Assembly (NCBI RefSeq): GCF_000219915.2
Contig: NC_017964.1
Span: 1,612,001-1,676,000, forward strand
Origin: Advenella kashmirensis WT001
GTDB taxonomy: Bacteria; Pseudomonadota; Gammaproteobacteria; Burkholderiales; Burkholderiaceae_B
Length of the DNA stretch: 64,000 nucleotides
Direction: 5' to 3'
Shown here: positions 50,127-64,000 of the stretch, piece by piece
How positions within the stretch are numbered: position 1 is the stretch's first letter
Layout: each line of letters opens with the position of its first letter
Program-made: the position numbers and the translations under genes
Notes under the pieces: model-generated
Databases searched by the model: none
Told to the model about the DNA's origin: nothing
What the model saw: the letters and a program-made list of their open reading frames with translations, nothing else

Positions 50127-51258
50127 TGGCTATGGACTCTTCTTCAGTTTCTGCCGGCGCCCAGCCCGTGGCGCATCCGGTCAATGTTACGGTCAACCCG
50201 CTCCAACTTCTCTGGTTGCAAGAGAGCGGGATTGATCGTCTATGGGGGCGCGCGCTGACCGTGTCCGCGGGCGCCGCAAACGCCCTGCGGCGCATACCAG
50301 ACACTCGCCAGCGGCAGGCGCCGCATCGGCAGCAGAACCTGCCCAGGCGGATTCGGATCCGCGCCCAGCGGCGCAGGTCCAGGCGCCCACACAAGCGCCG
50401 GACAGCCCATCGGCAGTGGTAAAAGAAACAGTGCCGGGCGCAACAACAGCAGTCCAGAATGATGCTTCGCCTGCCCGTCAGGCAATGGCTAAACTGCGCG
50501 AACAAATGCAGCGGCAACGTCGGCCGGGGGGGCGCGTCGCCGCAGATACGCGTCGTGAAAAAGAAGACCATGCCCGTGGGGCCACGAACGAGATGGGTGC
50601 TGCTGTTGTTTCCAACAGCACATCCGGGGCCTTAGTACCTGAAGGTCAGTACAGTCGCCCGGCGGCTTCGCAGCCGCAGGCAGATGCCCGGATCGAGTGG
50701 CCGGTATTGGCTGAAACTATCCGGCAGTGCACCCGTTGCGGCCTGTCGGAGCACGCCCGCCAGCCGGTACCCGGCTCTGGTAGCGCGACAGCACGCTTGA
50801 TGATTATTGACCAGGCGCCAGGCGCGCAGGACGAAATCAGCGGCGAACCCCTCAGTGGACAGGCGGGCCAGCTGCTGGACAATATGCTAGCCGCCATTGG
50901 CCTATCCCGTGAGGCGACGTTTATTACTGACGTGGTCAAGTGCCGGCCAATGGTGAGCCGGCCAGCCGAGCCGCATGAGATTGCAGCCTGCGCCGATTAT
51001 CTGCAACAGCAGATCGCCATGGTGCAGCCTTCATGTATCCTGCTATTTGGCAATGCCGCACAGTCGGTGCTGGGCACCACACAATCGGTGGGCGAGTTGC
51101 GCGAGGTCCATGACCTGCAGATTACCGTGCAGGACAGAACCATTCCTGTCGTGGTCACTTTTCATCCGAATCATCTCATGGCCAATCAGGCTGCCAAGCC
51201 GCTGGCCTGGCTCGATCTTAAACGTATGCGACAGTTGCTGCGGCAGGCTGCAGTATAA
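50126..51258 (+). CDS. Family 4-type uracil-DNA glycosylase, frame broken once, altered motifs
   Basis: The product is about 377 residues after repair. An N-terminal segment (NPLQLLWLQESGIDRLWGRA) leads into a long Ala/Pro/Gln-rich linker and then a C-terminal glycosylase domain from about residue 185. One C added at 50283-50285 joins the halves. Four likely Fe-S cysteines are present (CTRC, VKCRP, AACADY), as is the HP motif in TFHPNHLM. The first active-site motif reads MIIDQAPGAQDE, where family 4 enzymes usually have GEAPG, and GEPL-SGQAG replaces GEPFVGRAG, so the activity may be altered. It overlaps rimI by one base and is probably cotranscribed with it. Confidence 0.82.
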
Positions 51259-51387
51259 GATGCCGGAAATCCAATAGATCGTGACAGGAGTGCGCTGGCC
51301 GCTGCGCGGCCGGATCTGGTGTCGCCGTCGGGCAGCAGCCCCGGATGCGAATGTTCAGCTCTGGATATTCAAGCGAACGCTCAGGCG

Positions 51388-52701
51388 CTAATGCCCCGTC
51401 TGGGCCCGGCCATGACCTTCTTCACCAATTTCCGCAAAGGTCGCCGGATAGCGTCGCTGGTTGCGATAGCACCAGGCAATCACCAGCGTCATGAGCAGGG
51501 CGACAATGACGCCGAAAATAATAATGATAGTATTGATGTGCAAGCTCATTTCCAGCATGAACCAGTAGGCGGCCACCATGAACAAAATGTTCAATTGTTC
51601 GTTGAAGTTCTGTACGGCAATGGAATGGCCGGCCGACAAAAGAACATGTCCGCGGTGCTGCAGCAGTGCGTTAAGCGGCACTACGAAAAAGCCGGAAAGT
51701 CCGCCCACCAGGATCAGGGTGAAATATACCGCCCAGGTTTCCTTCACAATGGTCATCAGCATCACGGAAAAACCCATCACAACGCCGATAGGCAGCACAT
51801 GTAATGCGCGCGTCAGCGGGACCCGACCGGCCAGAACTGAACCGACAATGGTGCCGATGGCCGCAACACCCATCAAATTGGCCGACTGGGCGATGCTCAG
51901 TTGCAAGTGATCCCGGCCCCATTGCAGCACGATCAGCTGCAAGGTGGCACCCGCGCCCCAGAAAAGGGTAGTGACCGCCAGTGAGATCTGTCCGACTTTA
52001 TCCTGCCACAGGATGCGCACATAACTGGCAAATACGCTGAGCAGCTTCACTGGATTGGATTCCTGTTTCGGGTACACGAAGTGCGTATTGGGAATCAGTA
52101 AATTGCAGATAGCGGCCAGGATATAAATACCGCCAATGACAACAATAGCCGCCTCGGCCGGCGTTTTAGCCAGAACCGACATCCAGGGCAGGGCCAAAAG
52201 GAAATCGGATAGGGGCGGTTCGATCAGCTTGCCCCCCAGGACAACGCCGAAAATAATCGACAGCACTGTAAGCCCTTCAATCCAGCTGTTGCCCTTGACC
52301 AGATCCCGTGGAGGCAGCAGTTCGGTAACGATACCGTATTTGGCCGGAGAATAGGCAGCAGCGCCGATGCCCACCAGGGCATAGGAGAAACAGACGATGT
52401 AGGCGTGCAGGCTCTTGTCGGACGGCGCCAGCAAGGCGAAGCCGAACATCAGCAGGCAGCCGGAAATTTTAATGGCATTGGTGACAAACATGACCCGACC
52501 CTTTGGGAACGAGTCGGCGATGGCGCCAACGAACGCCGCCAGAATGACATAGGCGAACGCAAAAAACCATTTCATGGCGGGCGTCATCCAGTCGGGTCCG
52601 GAAAGTTCAGCGATAAGGGCGATGGCAGCGATAAAAAGCGCATTGTCGGCCAGGGACGAGAGCGCCTGTGCCAACATGACGAGAAAGAAACCTTTTTTCA
52701 A
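51388..52701 (-). CDS. lplT: LplT-like lysophospholipid/MFS transporter
   Basis: The 437-residue inner-membrane protein has about 12 helices. The N-terminus GFFLVMLAQALSSLADNALF is typical of the LplT branch, in which D-N in helix 1 is conserved. YSPAKYGIVTELLPPRDLVK plus GNSWIEGLTVLSIIFGVVLG are also characteristic, and VPLNALLQHRGHVLLSAGHS continues the match. LplT flips lysophospholipids inward for re-acylation. The acyltransferase partner is not fused or adjacent here, unlike the usual lplT-aas pair in enterobacteria. The last 25 residues are a hydrophilic tail. Confidence 0.88.
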   Translation of the reverse strand: MKKGFFLVMLAQALSSLADNALFIAAIALIAELSGPDWMTPAMKWFFAFAYVILAAFVGAIADSFPKGRVMFVTNAIKISGCLLMFGFALLAPSDKSLHAYIVCFSYALVGIGAAAYSPAKYGIVTELLPPRDLVKGNSWIEGLTVLSIIFGVVLGGKLIEPPLSDFLLALPWMSVLAKTPAEAAIVVIGGIYILAAICNLLIPNTHFVYPKQESNPVKLLSVFASYVRILWQDKVGQISLAVTTLFWGAGATLQLIVLQWGRDHLQLSIAQSANLMGVAAIGTIVGSVLAGRVPLTRALHVLPIGVVMGFSVMLMTIVKETWAVYFTLILVGGLSGFFVVPLNALLQHRGHVLLSAGHSIAVQNFNEQLNILFMVAAYWFMLEMSLHINTIIIIFGVIVALLMTLVIAWCYRNQRRYPATFAEIGEEGHGRAQTGH

Positions 52702-53274
52702 ACTGAATATCCCGTTTTAACTTGTTATCGCTTACCCGGATCCGGTGGCAACACCGGACGATAAAGTAACCATATGTCGTGGTCATGAAATGGTGCCGGC
52801 AGAAAGACCAGACTGGTGCCGGGTTTTCCGTCGTGCTCAATCGCAACATAATATCAGGTTCAGTGGTGTTTCGTTACCCAATGGCCCCCACTACAGGTGA
52901 ATTAGATTCAAACAAATGCGCCAGCAATAGACCAGCGCAGTGAGCTGCCAACCAAATTTCTCTATCCGGCCATGTAGCAGGCTGAAATATTTATTGCCGG
53001 ACAGGTAGCCGCCCGGCACCGGCTGCGCATGCGGCAGTGAGCGATTGCCATGCGCGCCGGAACGCGTCAAGGCTTGCGTTGGCGGCCACAAGCCGGTATG
53101 TCGCTGCAGGCTTGGGCGAGGACTTGCGCCCTGCGCAAATATTGCTATTATGACTTTTGTTTACTATCAAATCGGATCGCCTGGGTTATCATACTGGGCT
53201 GGAGCCTGACTGTCGGGCCGGACCTGTATCGGCACCGCTTCAGGGCATTTTTTTTACTTTGTATTGTTTCCTAC
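52702..53274. other. Divergent intergenic region before smc, no gene
   Basis: No gene is supported. The smc frame is open back to 53050 but that part lacks SMC similarity and reads as non-coding. The region should hold promoters for lplT (leftward) and smc (rightward). Confidence 0.45.
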
Positions 53275-56200
53275 GTGCGTCTCACCCAACTCAAACTAGC
53301 TGGATTCAAGTCTTTTGTTGATCCTACGGTCATTCCGGTGCCCAGCCAGATGGTGGGCGTGGTTGGTCCCAATGGCTGCGGCAAATCCAATATTATCGAT
53401 GCCGTACGCTGGGTGCTGGGAGAAACGCGCGCCTCTGAACTGCGCGGCGAATCCATGCAGGACGTGATCTTCAATGGATCGGGAAACCGAAAGCCCGCAG
53501 CACGGGCGTCGGTTGAACTGGTCTTTGACAACAGCGACGGGCGTGCGGTCGGGCAGTGGAGTACTTACGGAGAAATCGCCGTCAGACGAGTGCTGACACG
53601 CGACGGCACTAGTAGCTATTACGTCAACAACCAGCAGGTACGCCGCAAGGATATTCACGATATTTTCCTGGGTACCGGTCTGGGCGCGCGTGGCTACGCC
53701 ATCATTGGCCAGGGCATGATCAATCGCCTGATTGAGGCCAAGCCCGAAGAGCTGCGTGTGTATCTGGAAGAGGCCGCTGGCGTTTCCAGATATAAGGAGC
53801 GGCGTCGTGAGACTGAAAATCGTCTGGGCGATACCCGCGAGAACCTGACCCGTGTCGAAGACATTATGCGCGAACTTGAGTCGCAGCTGAACCGGCTGGA
53901 AGCGCAGGCCGAGGTGGCGCGCAAGTATCGTGACCTGCAGAACGACGGTGAAAAAAAGCAGCATGTACTCTGGTTGATCCGCGAAGAAAATGCCCGCGCC
54001 GATCAGGAGAAAAAAGCCCAGGAGATCGAGAAGGCCCAGACAGAACTGGAGGCCTCGCTCGCAGAACTGCGCGCTTCAGAAAGCGAAGTGGAAAAACGCC
54101 GACAGGCGCATTACCAGGCCAGCGACGCAGTGCACGCAGCCCAGGCTGCCATGTACGAGGCCAATACCACGGTCAGCCGCCTTGAGACCGAAATCCGCCA
54201 TGTGGTGGATGCGCGCAACCGTTTGCAGGCGCGCAAGACGACACTCAATACCCAAATGCAGGAATGGCAGGATCAGCTGACGCACTGCACGGAACAGATT
54301 GCCGAGCTCGAAGAAGAGCTGGCCGCCGCAGCCGAGCGCGCAGCCATGGTCCAGGATGAACTGGAATCGCGCCAGGCCGACATGCCTGAAGTGGAAGAAA
54401 AAGTGCGCAGCGCGTCGGCAAGCCGCGAAACCATGCGATCCGAGCTGGCCCGCGTTGAGCAAAAGCTGGCGCTCACGGCCCAGGCGCAGCGTGATGCCGA
54501 CCGCCAGTTGCAGCAGCTGGAGCAACGCCGGGAACGCCTGGAACGGGAACTGGGCGAGATCCAGAGCCCCGATGCAGGACGGCTTGAACAACTGACCGGT
54601 GACCGCAACGCGGCCGAAGCCCAGCTGGAAGAAGTACAGGCAAGCCTGCAGGACATGGAGGAGCGCTTGCCGCAGCTGGACGAGGCACGCCGCAGCGCAC
54701 AAACGAATTCGCAAAAGGAAACGCAGGATGTGGCCAGGCTTGAAGCCCGGCTAAGCGCGCTTAGCGCCCTGCAGGAAGATGTGCAGAAGAAGGGGCGCTT
54801 GAACCCTGGCTGCAAAAGCATGATCTGGCCGGTTTTGGCCGGCTTTGGCAACAAATACATATTGAACCGGGCTGGGAAGCTGCGCTGGAATCCGTATTGC
54901 GTGAGCGCTTAACTGCGCTGCCCTGCGCGACCTGGATATGGCGCGCGCCTTTACGGACGATCCGCCACCGTCGCGCCTGGCGTTCTACCAGAAGCCGACA
55001 GCCGAGGCGCTGCCGGCGGCGTTGCCGGGCCATACGCCGCTGCTGTCGCTGCTGCGCTGCAACGATCCTGATCTGAAAAGCCTGCTGGGACGCTGGTTGC
55101 AAGGCGTCTACACGGCTTCATCGCTGACCGAAGCGCTGGGGCAGCGGCAGTCGTTGCCGGTCGGCGTGCAATTGGTGGTGCGCGAAGGACATGTGACCGA
55201 TGCGCATGGCCTGTGCTTTTATGCGGCCGATTCCGAGCAGGCAGGTATGCTGGCTCGCCAGCAGGAAATTGACAACCTTAAGCGCGAAATCAAGGCGCGC
55301 CAGCTGATAGCCGATCAGGCTGTTACCCAGCTGGCTCGCAGTGAAGCAGCCTGGACAGCGCTGTCGCAATCGATGACACCGGCGCGCCAGCGCCTGTCTG
55401 AGCTGACCCGTCGGGTGCATGATCTGCAGATGGAGCATTCCCGGTTGCACGCACAGATGCAGCAAAGCGAAGAGCGCAACGCACGCATCAACGAAGATCT
55501 GGCCGACATCCGCATACAGCAGGAAGAATTGCTGGCCCAGAAGGAAGAGTCCGAAGCCGGTTTTGAAACACTGGACAATGAGCTGGCCACGCTACAGGAA
55601 GCCTATGCTGAAGCGGAAATGGCCGGCGAGACGCTGGCCGAAACGGCTGAAGCCGCGCGTCAGCAAATTCGCGAGCTGGAGCGTAGCGTACAGGAAGCGG
55701 GTTTTACCCAGCGTGGTCTGACCTCGCGGATTGCTGATCTGACCCGCAACAGAGACCTGGCCGGCAACCAGATCAACCAGGCCCGTAATGAACTGGAAAA
55801 CCTGGAAACCGAGCTGTTTGATTTCGACGAGTCCGCCACCCAGGCCGGGCTGCAGGATGCGCTGGAAACCCGGGTGATCCGTGAGGAAGCGCTGGCTGCT
55901 GCTCGTCTTGAGTTGGACAATCTGGCTGCCACGCTGCGCGGTGCTGATGAAACGCGCATGCGCACCGAGCAGTCGCTGGAGCCGCGCCGCGCCCATATTA
56001 TGCAATTGCAGCTGGATGAACAGGCTGCCCGGCTGGCGGTAGAGCAGTTTTCCGAGCAACTGGACGAACACGAGGTTGATCGGGCGGCACTCAAGATCGA
56101 GATGAACGATTTGCCCGAAGACTGGTCCAAAGTGACTTGGCTGCATGCCGAAGTGCAGAAAATTTCCCGGCAGATCGAAGCATTGGGATCGGTCAATCTG

Positions 56201-56800
56201 GCCGCCCTGGACGAACTGAACGAGTCGCGCGAACGCAAGGGGTTTCTGGATGCGCAACACGCGGATCTGACCGAGGCCATCGAGACGCTGGAAGACGCAA
56301 TTCGTCGCATTGATCGGGAAACGCGCGATCTGTTGCAGGAAACGTTCAATCAGGTCAATACGCATTTTGGTGAGCTCTTTCCGAAGCTGTTCGGCGGCGG
56401 CGAGGCGCGCCTGTCCATGACCGGCGAGGAGATTCTGGATGCCGGCGTGCAGGTCATGGCGCAACCGCCGGGCAAGCGCAACAGCACGATTCATCTGCTG
56501 TCAGGCGGTGAGAAGGCATTGACTGCCACGGCACTGGTATTCGCGTTGTTCAAGCTGAATCCGGCGCCATTCTGCCTGCTGGACGAGGTGGATGCGCCGC
56601 TGGACGATGCCAATACCGAAAGGTACGCCAACCTGGTTGGCAGCATGAGCGAACAGACGCAGTTTTTATTTATTTCTCATAATAAAATAGCCATGCAGAT
56701 GGCTAAGCAGTTAATCGGTGTTACGATGCAAGAACAAGGGGTTTCCCGAATTGTTGCTGTGGATATCGAGTCCGCCGTACAGCTTGTTGGCGAAGCGTAA
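53275..56800 (+). CDS. smc: Chromosome segregation ATPase SMC, frame broken twice
   Basis: SMC is about 1175 residues after repair. The GTG start at 53275 begins VRLTQLKLAGFKSFVDPT, the family N-terminus. Walker A is VGVVGPNGCGKSNIIDAV. Long coiled coils (Glu/Gln/Arg-rich heptads) flank a hinge near residues 540-640. The C-terminal signature is LLSGGEKALTATALVFAL and Walker B LLDEVDAPLDDANTERY. The frame breaks at 54792-54795 (one G missing, KKGALEPWLQKHDLAGF expected) and again at 54921-54923 (one C missing, TALPLRDLDMARAF expected). Two errors within 130 bases leave a third-frame segment between them. It is followed by zipA and ligA, a conserved order. Confidence 0.95.
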
Positions 56801-56820
56801 ACAAAAGGGTCAATCACACA

Positions 56821-60370
<3,550 letters not shown>

Positions 60371-61213
60371 TTACTGCTTGGGTGCCTCTACTGCGGGCGC
60401 TTCCGCAGGTTTGTCGGCAGCGCCTTCAGCAGCGGTTTTCTCAATCTTGGCTTCGTCACGCAGTTTTTTCATTTGTTCCTGCAGTGACTGCTGACTGAGC
60501 ATTTGGCTGATTTGCGGTTTGGCTTCTTCCAGGGTTGGCACCTTGACCGGACGTGAGTCGGTCACCTGGATGATGTGCCAGCCAAATTGGCTTTTAACAG
60601 GCTTGTCCAGCAACTGACCTTTTTTCGCCGCTTTTACAGCTTCGGCAAATTCAGGCACATAGTTTTCGGCAGGAGCCCAGCCCAGATCGCCACCGTTTTT
60701 GCCACTCCCAGGGTCAATGGAGTTTTTCTTGGCGGCATCGGCAAAGCTGACCTTTTTGGCCTTGATATCTTTCAGCAGCTTATTGGCGGCTGTTTCGTCT
60801 TTGACCAGGATGTGTTTGACCTGATATTCCTGTTCACCGGCGGACTGGGCCTTGAACTCGTCATAGGCTTTTTTAATGTCGTCATCACTGACCGGATGAG
60901 TCTTGGCCCAGTCACGCATCATGGAGCCAATCAGAATTTCCTGGCGGGCATTTTCGATGGCGAACTGCACTTCAGGGTTTTTGTCTACGCCCTGTTTTTC
61001 GGCTTCCTGGGACAGGACGGCACTATTGATCAGCTGTTCTGTAATCTGTTCGCGCAGCGCTGGGCTGTCTGTCGCGCCACGGGCAATGAGCGTTTTCACT
61101 GCCGTATCTACCTGATCTTTGGTAATGGCTTTACCATTCACAGTGGCCACGTTCTGGGCCAAGGCCGGGACTGTCATGGCGCAAGTTACAGCAAGTAAAA
61201 TAAAACGTTTCAT
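60371..61213 (-). CDS. Periplasmic peptidyl-prolyl isomerase, parvulin (PpiC/PrsA) type
   Basis: The 280-residue precursor has a signal peptide ending ALA before QNVATVNGKAITKD. The N-terminal SurA-like helical part is followed by the parvulin domain (about residues 130-230: YQVKHILVKDETAANKLL, GSGKNGGDLGWAP, VKSQFGWHIIQV). A charged Ala/Pro/Glu-rich tail closes it. It helps fold exported or outer-membrane proteins. It is the last gene of a leftward group headed by msrB, after a terminator-free gap of 14 bases from bolA. Confidence 0.92.
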   Translation of the reverse strand: MKRFILLAVTCAMTVPALAQNVATVNGKAITKDQVDTAVKTLIARGATDSPALREQITEQLINSAVLSQEAEKQGVDKNPEVQFAIENARQEILIGSMMRDWAKTHPVSDDDIKKAYDEFKAQSAGEQEYQVKHILVKDETAANKLLKDIKAKKVSFADAAKKNSIDPGSGKNGGDLGWAPAENYVPEFAEAVKAAKKGQLLDKPVKSQFGWHIIQVTDSRPVKVPTLEEAKPQISQMLSQQSLQEQMKKLRDEAKIEKTAAEGAADKPAEAPAVEAPKQ

Positions 61214-61227
61214 AGTTTTCCTTTTGG

Positions 61228-61494
61228 TTAAGAAATCGGTAGGGTCTGTATGGACAGTGCATGAATCGGGTAGGGAATCAAATCTCCCAGCGCATCATAA
61301 ACCAGACGCTGACTGGCTACCCTGGACAATCCATTAAAGCGGGCAGAGCGGATACTCAGGCGGTAATGGCCCGCGCCATTGCTGGCGCCTGCATGCCCTT
61401 TGTGCAGATGGGACTCGTCTTCAATGTCAAGCGTCTGCGGTTCCAGCGAAGCCAGGCGCTCACGGATCAGTGCGATGCGATCTGTGTCAGTCAT
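61228..61494 (-). CDS. bolA: BolA-family protein
   Basis: The product is 88 residues. HKGHAGASNGAGHYRLSI is the BolA signature with the conserved histidine, and the C-terminal half SRVASQRLVYDALGDLIPY matches the rest of the fold. BolA proteins partner monothiol glutaredoxins in iron-sulfur trafficking and some bind DNA. The start at 61494 ([14 protein letters not shown]) is preferred over a long upstream frame because it overlaps the yciB stop by eight bases, consistent with coupling. Confidence 0.93.
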   Translation of the reverse strand: MTDTDRIALIRERLASLEPQTLDIEDESHLHKGHAGASNGAGHYRLSIRSARFNGLSRVASQRLVYDALGDLIPYPIHALSIQTLPIS

Positions 61495-62071
61495 TGGTTT
61501 TCTCCGGCAAGGCAACGGGCCCGGGCGTTGCAGGCACTTCCTGCATATGACGGCCCAGCCAGACTGATTGGCCAATCGCAAAAATGACCAGCAGAATGGT
61601 CATGCCAAAGGCCTTGAAGGCCGCCCACTGCTCCAGTGTAAAGTACCCGGAAAAGGCTACCACTAAATTGAGGGCGCCGGCAAACAGGAAAAAGCCGGCC
61701 CAGGTATCAGACAAGCGATCCCAGATACGATCCGGCAGGCGCATTTGCGTTGCCAGCATTTTGCGCAATACGTTTTTGTTCATCAGCAGACGCGCACCCA
61801 GCAGGATCAGGGCAAACATCCAGTACAGCACCGTGGGCTTCCATTTGACGAAGGTGTCGTTATGGAAATATATGGTGGCACCGCCAAACACCACGATAAT
61901 GATTACGTTCATCCAGTTGGTGGCTTCTATCGGGCGACCGCGCAATTTCAGCCACAGTATCTGCAGGACGCTGCAGGCAATGGCAACCCAGGTTGCCACG
62001 TAGATGTCTGCAACCTTGAAGGCCACAAAAAAGAGGACCAGTGGGAAAAAATCGAACAGGAGTTTTTTCAT
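61487..62071 (-). CDS. yciB: Inner-membrane septation/intracellular septation protein YciB
   Basis: The 194-residue inner-membrane protein of the YciB/IspZ family has five hydrophobic segments. [20 protein letters not shown] is the conserved N-terminus, and [20 protein letters not shown] and [19 protein letters not shown] follow. It contributes to envelope and septum integrity, with exact function unsettled. It overlaps msrB by four bases upstream and bolA by eight downstream. Confidence 0.95.
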   Translation of the reverse strand: MKKLLFDFFPLVLFFVAFKVADIYVATWVAIACSVLQILWLKLRGRPIEATNWMNVIIIVVFGGATIYFHNDTFVKWKPTVLYWMFALILLGARLLMNKNVLRKMLATQMRLPDRIWDRLSDTWAGFFLFAGALNLVVAFSGYFTLEQWAAFKAFGMTILLVIFAIGQSVWLGRHMQEVPATPGPVALPEKTND

Positions 62072-62460
62072 TCTGCAGGGTCAAAGCGAAGGGACAGCGA
62101 ATTGATGCAATAGCGCAGGCCGGTGGGAGGAGGGCCATCGGGGAAAACATGACCAAGATGCGCATCGCAGACATTGCACAGCACTTCGGTGCGCGTCATG
62201 CCGTGAGAGGTGTCGACTTCTTCGCGCACATTGTGCGGATTAAGGGGCTCAAAATAACTGGGCCAGCCGCAGCCGGCGTCAAATTTCGTATCTGACGCAA
62301 ACAGTGGTGTTCCGCAGGCGACGCAGGTATAAATACCGGGCTGAAAATGATCCCAGTACTCTCCTGTGAAGGCGCGCTCTGTGCCTTTCTGCCGCGTGAC
62401 GTGGTAGCTTTCCGGAGAGAGCAGTTCACGCCATTGCTGTTCGGACTTGATGACTTTCAA
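62068..62460 (-). CDS. msrB: Peptide-methionine (R)-S-oxide reductase
   Basis: MsrB (130 residues) repairs the R-sulfoxide of methionine. The four zinc cysteines are in [11 protein letters not shown] and [25 protein letters not shown] holds a catalytic-site segment and [11 protein letters not shown] contains the reducing cysteine. It heads the leftward operon with yciB, bolA and the isomerase. It overlaps yciB by four bases. Confidence 0.97.
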   Translation of the reverse strand: MKVIKSEQQWRELLSPESYHVTRQKGTERAFTGEYWDHFQPGIYTCVACGTPLFASDTKFDAGCGWPSYFEPLNPHNVREEVDTSHGMTRTEVLCNVCDAHLGHVFPDGPPPTGLRYCINSLSLRFDPAE

Positions 62461-62780
62461 TGGTGGCCTTTACATCAAAAACGGTGGCGGCTGTCAGGAT
62501 AAACGCTGAACCGCCGTACCGGGTTTCTTTAAATAAAATGCCTGCAGCCTGCCGGTCGCACGCTGCTTGGGGCACCCTGCGCCTTGTATTCAAAAATGCA
62601 GGCTGTAACCATTCTATTTTAAAGTAAATTGGGGCCTCATTCCTGAATTACCAGGACAAAACTGTATGATTACGCGTTTAAGTGTGACATATTATTGTCC
62701 ACCGGTTTGACTATAGCGTGCATCCCATTATCTTAAGACAGTTGTAATTTAGCGAAATCATAATATTTGAGAGACAAATC
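62461..62780. other. Divergent promoter region, no gene
   Basis: The stretch lies between leftward msrB and the rightward receptor gene. AT-rich elements occur near 62690-62760, but I name no specific promoter. Confidence 0.45.
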
Positions 62781-63949
62781 ATGAAAAAGTTCCTGCCCTG
62801 CCTGCTTGGCGTTGCACTTGCCGCCAGCGCTCATTCGGCACTTGCCGAGGATGCAACGGTTAATGTAGGCGTCGTGGTGTCGGCTACCGGCCCGGCCGCG
62901 TCGCTGGGTATTGCCGAGCGCAACACCGTGGCGCTGCTGCCGCGTCAGATCGGATCAACCAAGGTCAACTATACCATTCTTGACGATGCGACCGACGCTA
63001 CGCAGGCAGTGCGCAATATGCGCAAGCTGATCAGCGAAAATAATGCAGATGTGATTATCGGCACCACTGCCACGCCCGGTTCGCTGGCGATGATTGATGT
63101 CGCAGCGGAAAAGAAAATTCCCATGATCAGCCTGGCCGCTAGCGCCAGCATTGTCCAGCCCGTGGAGGGCGCACGCACCTGGTCGTTCAAGACGCCGCAA
63201 AATGATGTGTTGATGGCCACCGCCGTGGTGCAGGCGATGGAAAAAGCCGGAACCGGCAAAATCGGTTTCATTGGTTTTTCCGATGCCTATGGCCAGAACT
63301 GGCTCAAGGAGCTCAAAAATGCACTGCAGGGCAAGCCGATAGAGATCGTAGCAACGGAGAGTTACGCCCGTCCTGATACCAGTGTGACCGGCCAGGTGCT
63401 CAAGCTACTGGCCGCCAAACCCGATGCCATTCTGATTGCCGGTTCCGGTACGGCAGCAGCACTACCGCAGCGCGAACTCAAGCAGCGCGGCTTCAAAGGG
63501 CAGATCTATCAGACCCATGGGGCCGGCAACAGCGAGTTTTTGAAAATGTGTGGCAGCGCCTGCGAAGGACTGGTTTTGCCGGCAGGCCCGATTCTGGTTG
63601 CGGATCAGTTGCCGCCGGCCAATCCCATGCGCGTTACCGGCCTGGACTATACACAGAAATATGAGGCGCAATACGGCAAGGGCTCGGTCAGTGGGTTCGG
63701 CGGACATATGAGCGATGCTGGTGCGCTGGTTGCTGCTGCCATTCCCAAGGCGCTGGCAGGGGGTGCGAAACCCGGCACCGAGGCTTTCGCCAGGCGCTGC
63801 GCGATGCGCTGGAAAACACCAAGGATGTGGTCGGCGTGCATGGTGTATTTAACATGTCTGCCAAAGACCATTCAGGGCTGGACGAACGCGCCCGGGTGCT
63901 GTTGCGCGTCAAGAACGGCCAGTGGGAATTTGCCCAGGACCTGAACTAA
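62781..63949 (+). CDS. LivK-type branched-chain amino acid ABC substrate-binding protein, frame broken near end
   Basis: The product is about 389 residues after repair. A signal peptide ends at ALA before EDATVNVGVV. The periplasmic type I fold (VGVVVSATGPAASLGIAERN, then QAVRNMRKLISENNADVIIG) matches LivK/LivJ-like receptors. The frame breaks at 63788, where GTEAF should continue RQALRDALENTKDVVGVHGV; one added C restores a stop at 63947-63949. GAGAGACA at 62769-62776 is a fair ribosome binding site. The ligand is not fixed by sequence: family members bind amino acids, amides or aromatic acids. The permease seems to begin 32 bases later. Confidence 0.9.
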
Positions 63950-63981
63950 AGAAAAACCGCAGGCAAAACAACGGAAAGACA

Positions 63982-64000
63982 ATGGATTGGTCAATCGCAA
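63982..64000 (+). CDS. First codons of a probable ABC transporter permease
   Basis: ATG at 63982 follows the receptor by 32 bases and is preceded by GGAAAGA at 63972-63978. Only MDWSIA is visible before the window ends. The six residues resemble starts of LivH-type permeases, and the position fits, but the gene cannot be confirmed from 19 bases. Confidence 0.4.

Noticed and set aside
53050..53274. Upstream extension of the smc frame
   Set aside because: These 75 codons lack SMC similarity. The conserved N-terminus begins exactly at the GTG at 53275.

Overview
The window is chromosomal DNA of a betaproteobacterium, most likely family Alcaligenaceae (the Bordetella/Achromobacter/Advenella neighbourhood). 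This rests on a Bug-type solute receptor, a RisA/RisS-like two-component pair, azurin, GBP-type trimeric porins, a full 14-gene nuo operon ending in a DUF2818 gene, and the smc-zipA-ligA order. It is almost entirely core chromosome. I see no phage, insertion sequence, CRISPR array or secretion island. The only accessory-looking stretch is roughly 1-6 kb.

Layout. 1-6 kb: a cut-off gene end, two adjacent class III CoA-transferase genes, a Bug periplasmic receptor and a porin, which read as an organic-acid uptake and CoA-activation cluster. 6-7.5 kb: tRNA-Pro, a small lipoprotein, tRNA-Leu and tRNA-Ser. 7.8-14.8 kb: MFS transporter, SulP anion transporter with a tandem universal stress protein, an orphan winged-helix regulator, quinone oxidoreductase and tpiA. 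14.8-18.5 kb: secG, tRNA-Leu, azurin and a second, strongly expressed-looking porin with an exact FNR/ANR-type box upstream. 19.2-34.3 kb: nuoABCDEFGHIJKLMN plus a DUF2818 membrane protein, closed by a terminator. 34.4-39.8 kb: DnaQ-like exonuclease and cNMP/CBS/DUF294 protein pair, VOC protein, GST-like protein and serB. 39.8-44.9 kb: mfd, divergent from ispD and ispF. 44.9-48.4 kb (minus strand): peroxiredoxin/AhpD antioxidant pair and a RisS/RisA two-component system. 48.7-51.3 kb: tsaB-rimI-uracil-DNA glycosylase. 51.4-60 kb: lplT-like gene (minus strand), then smc-zipA-ligA. 60.3-62.5 kb (minus strand): msrB-yciB-bolA-peptidyl-prolyl isomerase. 62.8-64 kb: a LivK-type receptor and the first codons of what is probably its permease.

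The most striking property concerns sequence quality. I count 19 places where a gene's reading frame breaks and is restored by adding exactly one base to a short homopolymer run. They include essential or highly conserved genes (smc twice, ligA twice, tsaB twice, nuoH, nuoL, nuoM, zipA). All 19 are apparent deletions and none is an insertion. Homopolymer under-calling during sequencing explains this better than mass pseudogenisation. I therefore annotate each such gene as one CDS over its restored span and say where the break lies.

I found no clearly new multi-gene system. The best leads are the FNR-type box at the porin, a weaker one at azurin, the DUF294 nucleotidyltransferase/exonuclease pair, a uracil-DNA glycosylase with altered active-site motifs, the enlarged DUF2818 protein at the end of the nuo operon, and the receiver-less OmpR-type DNA-binding protein.
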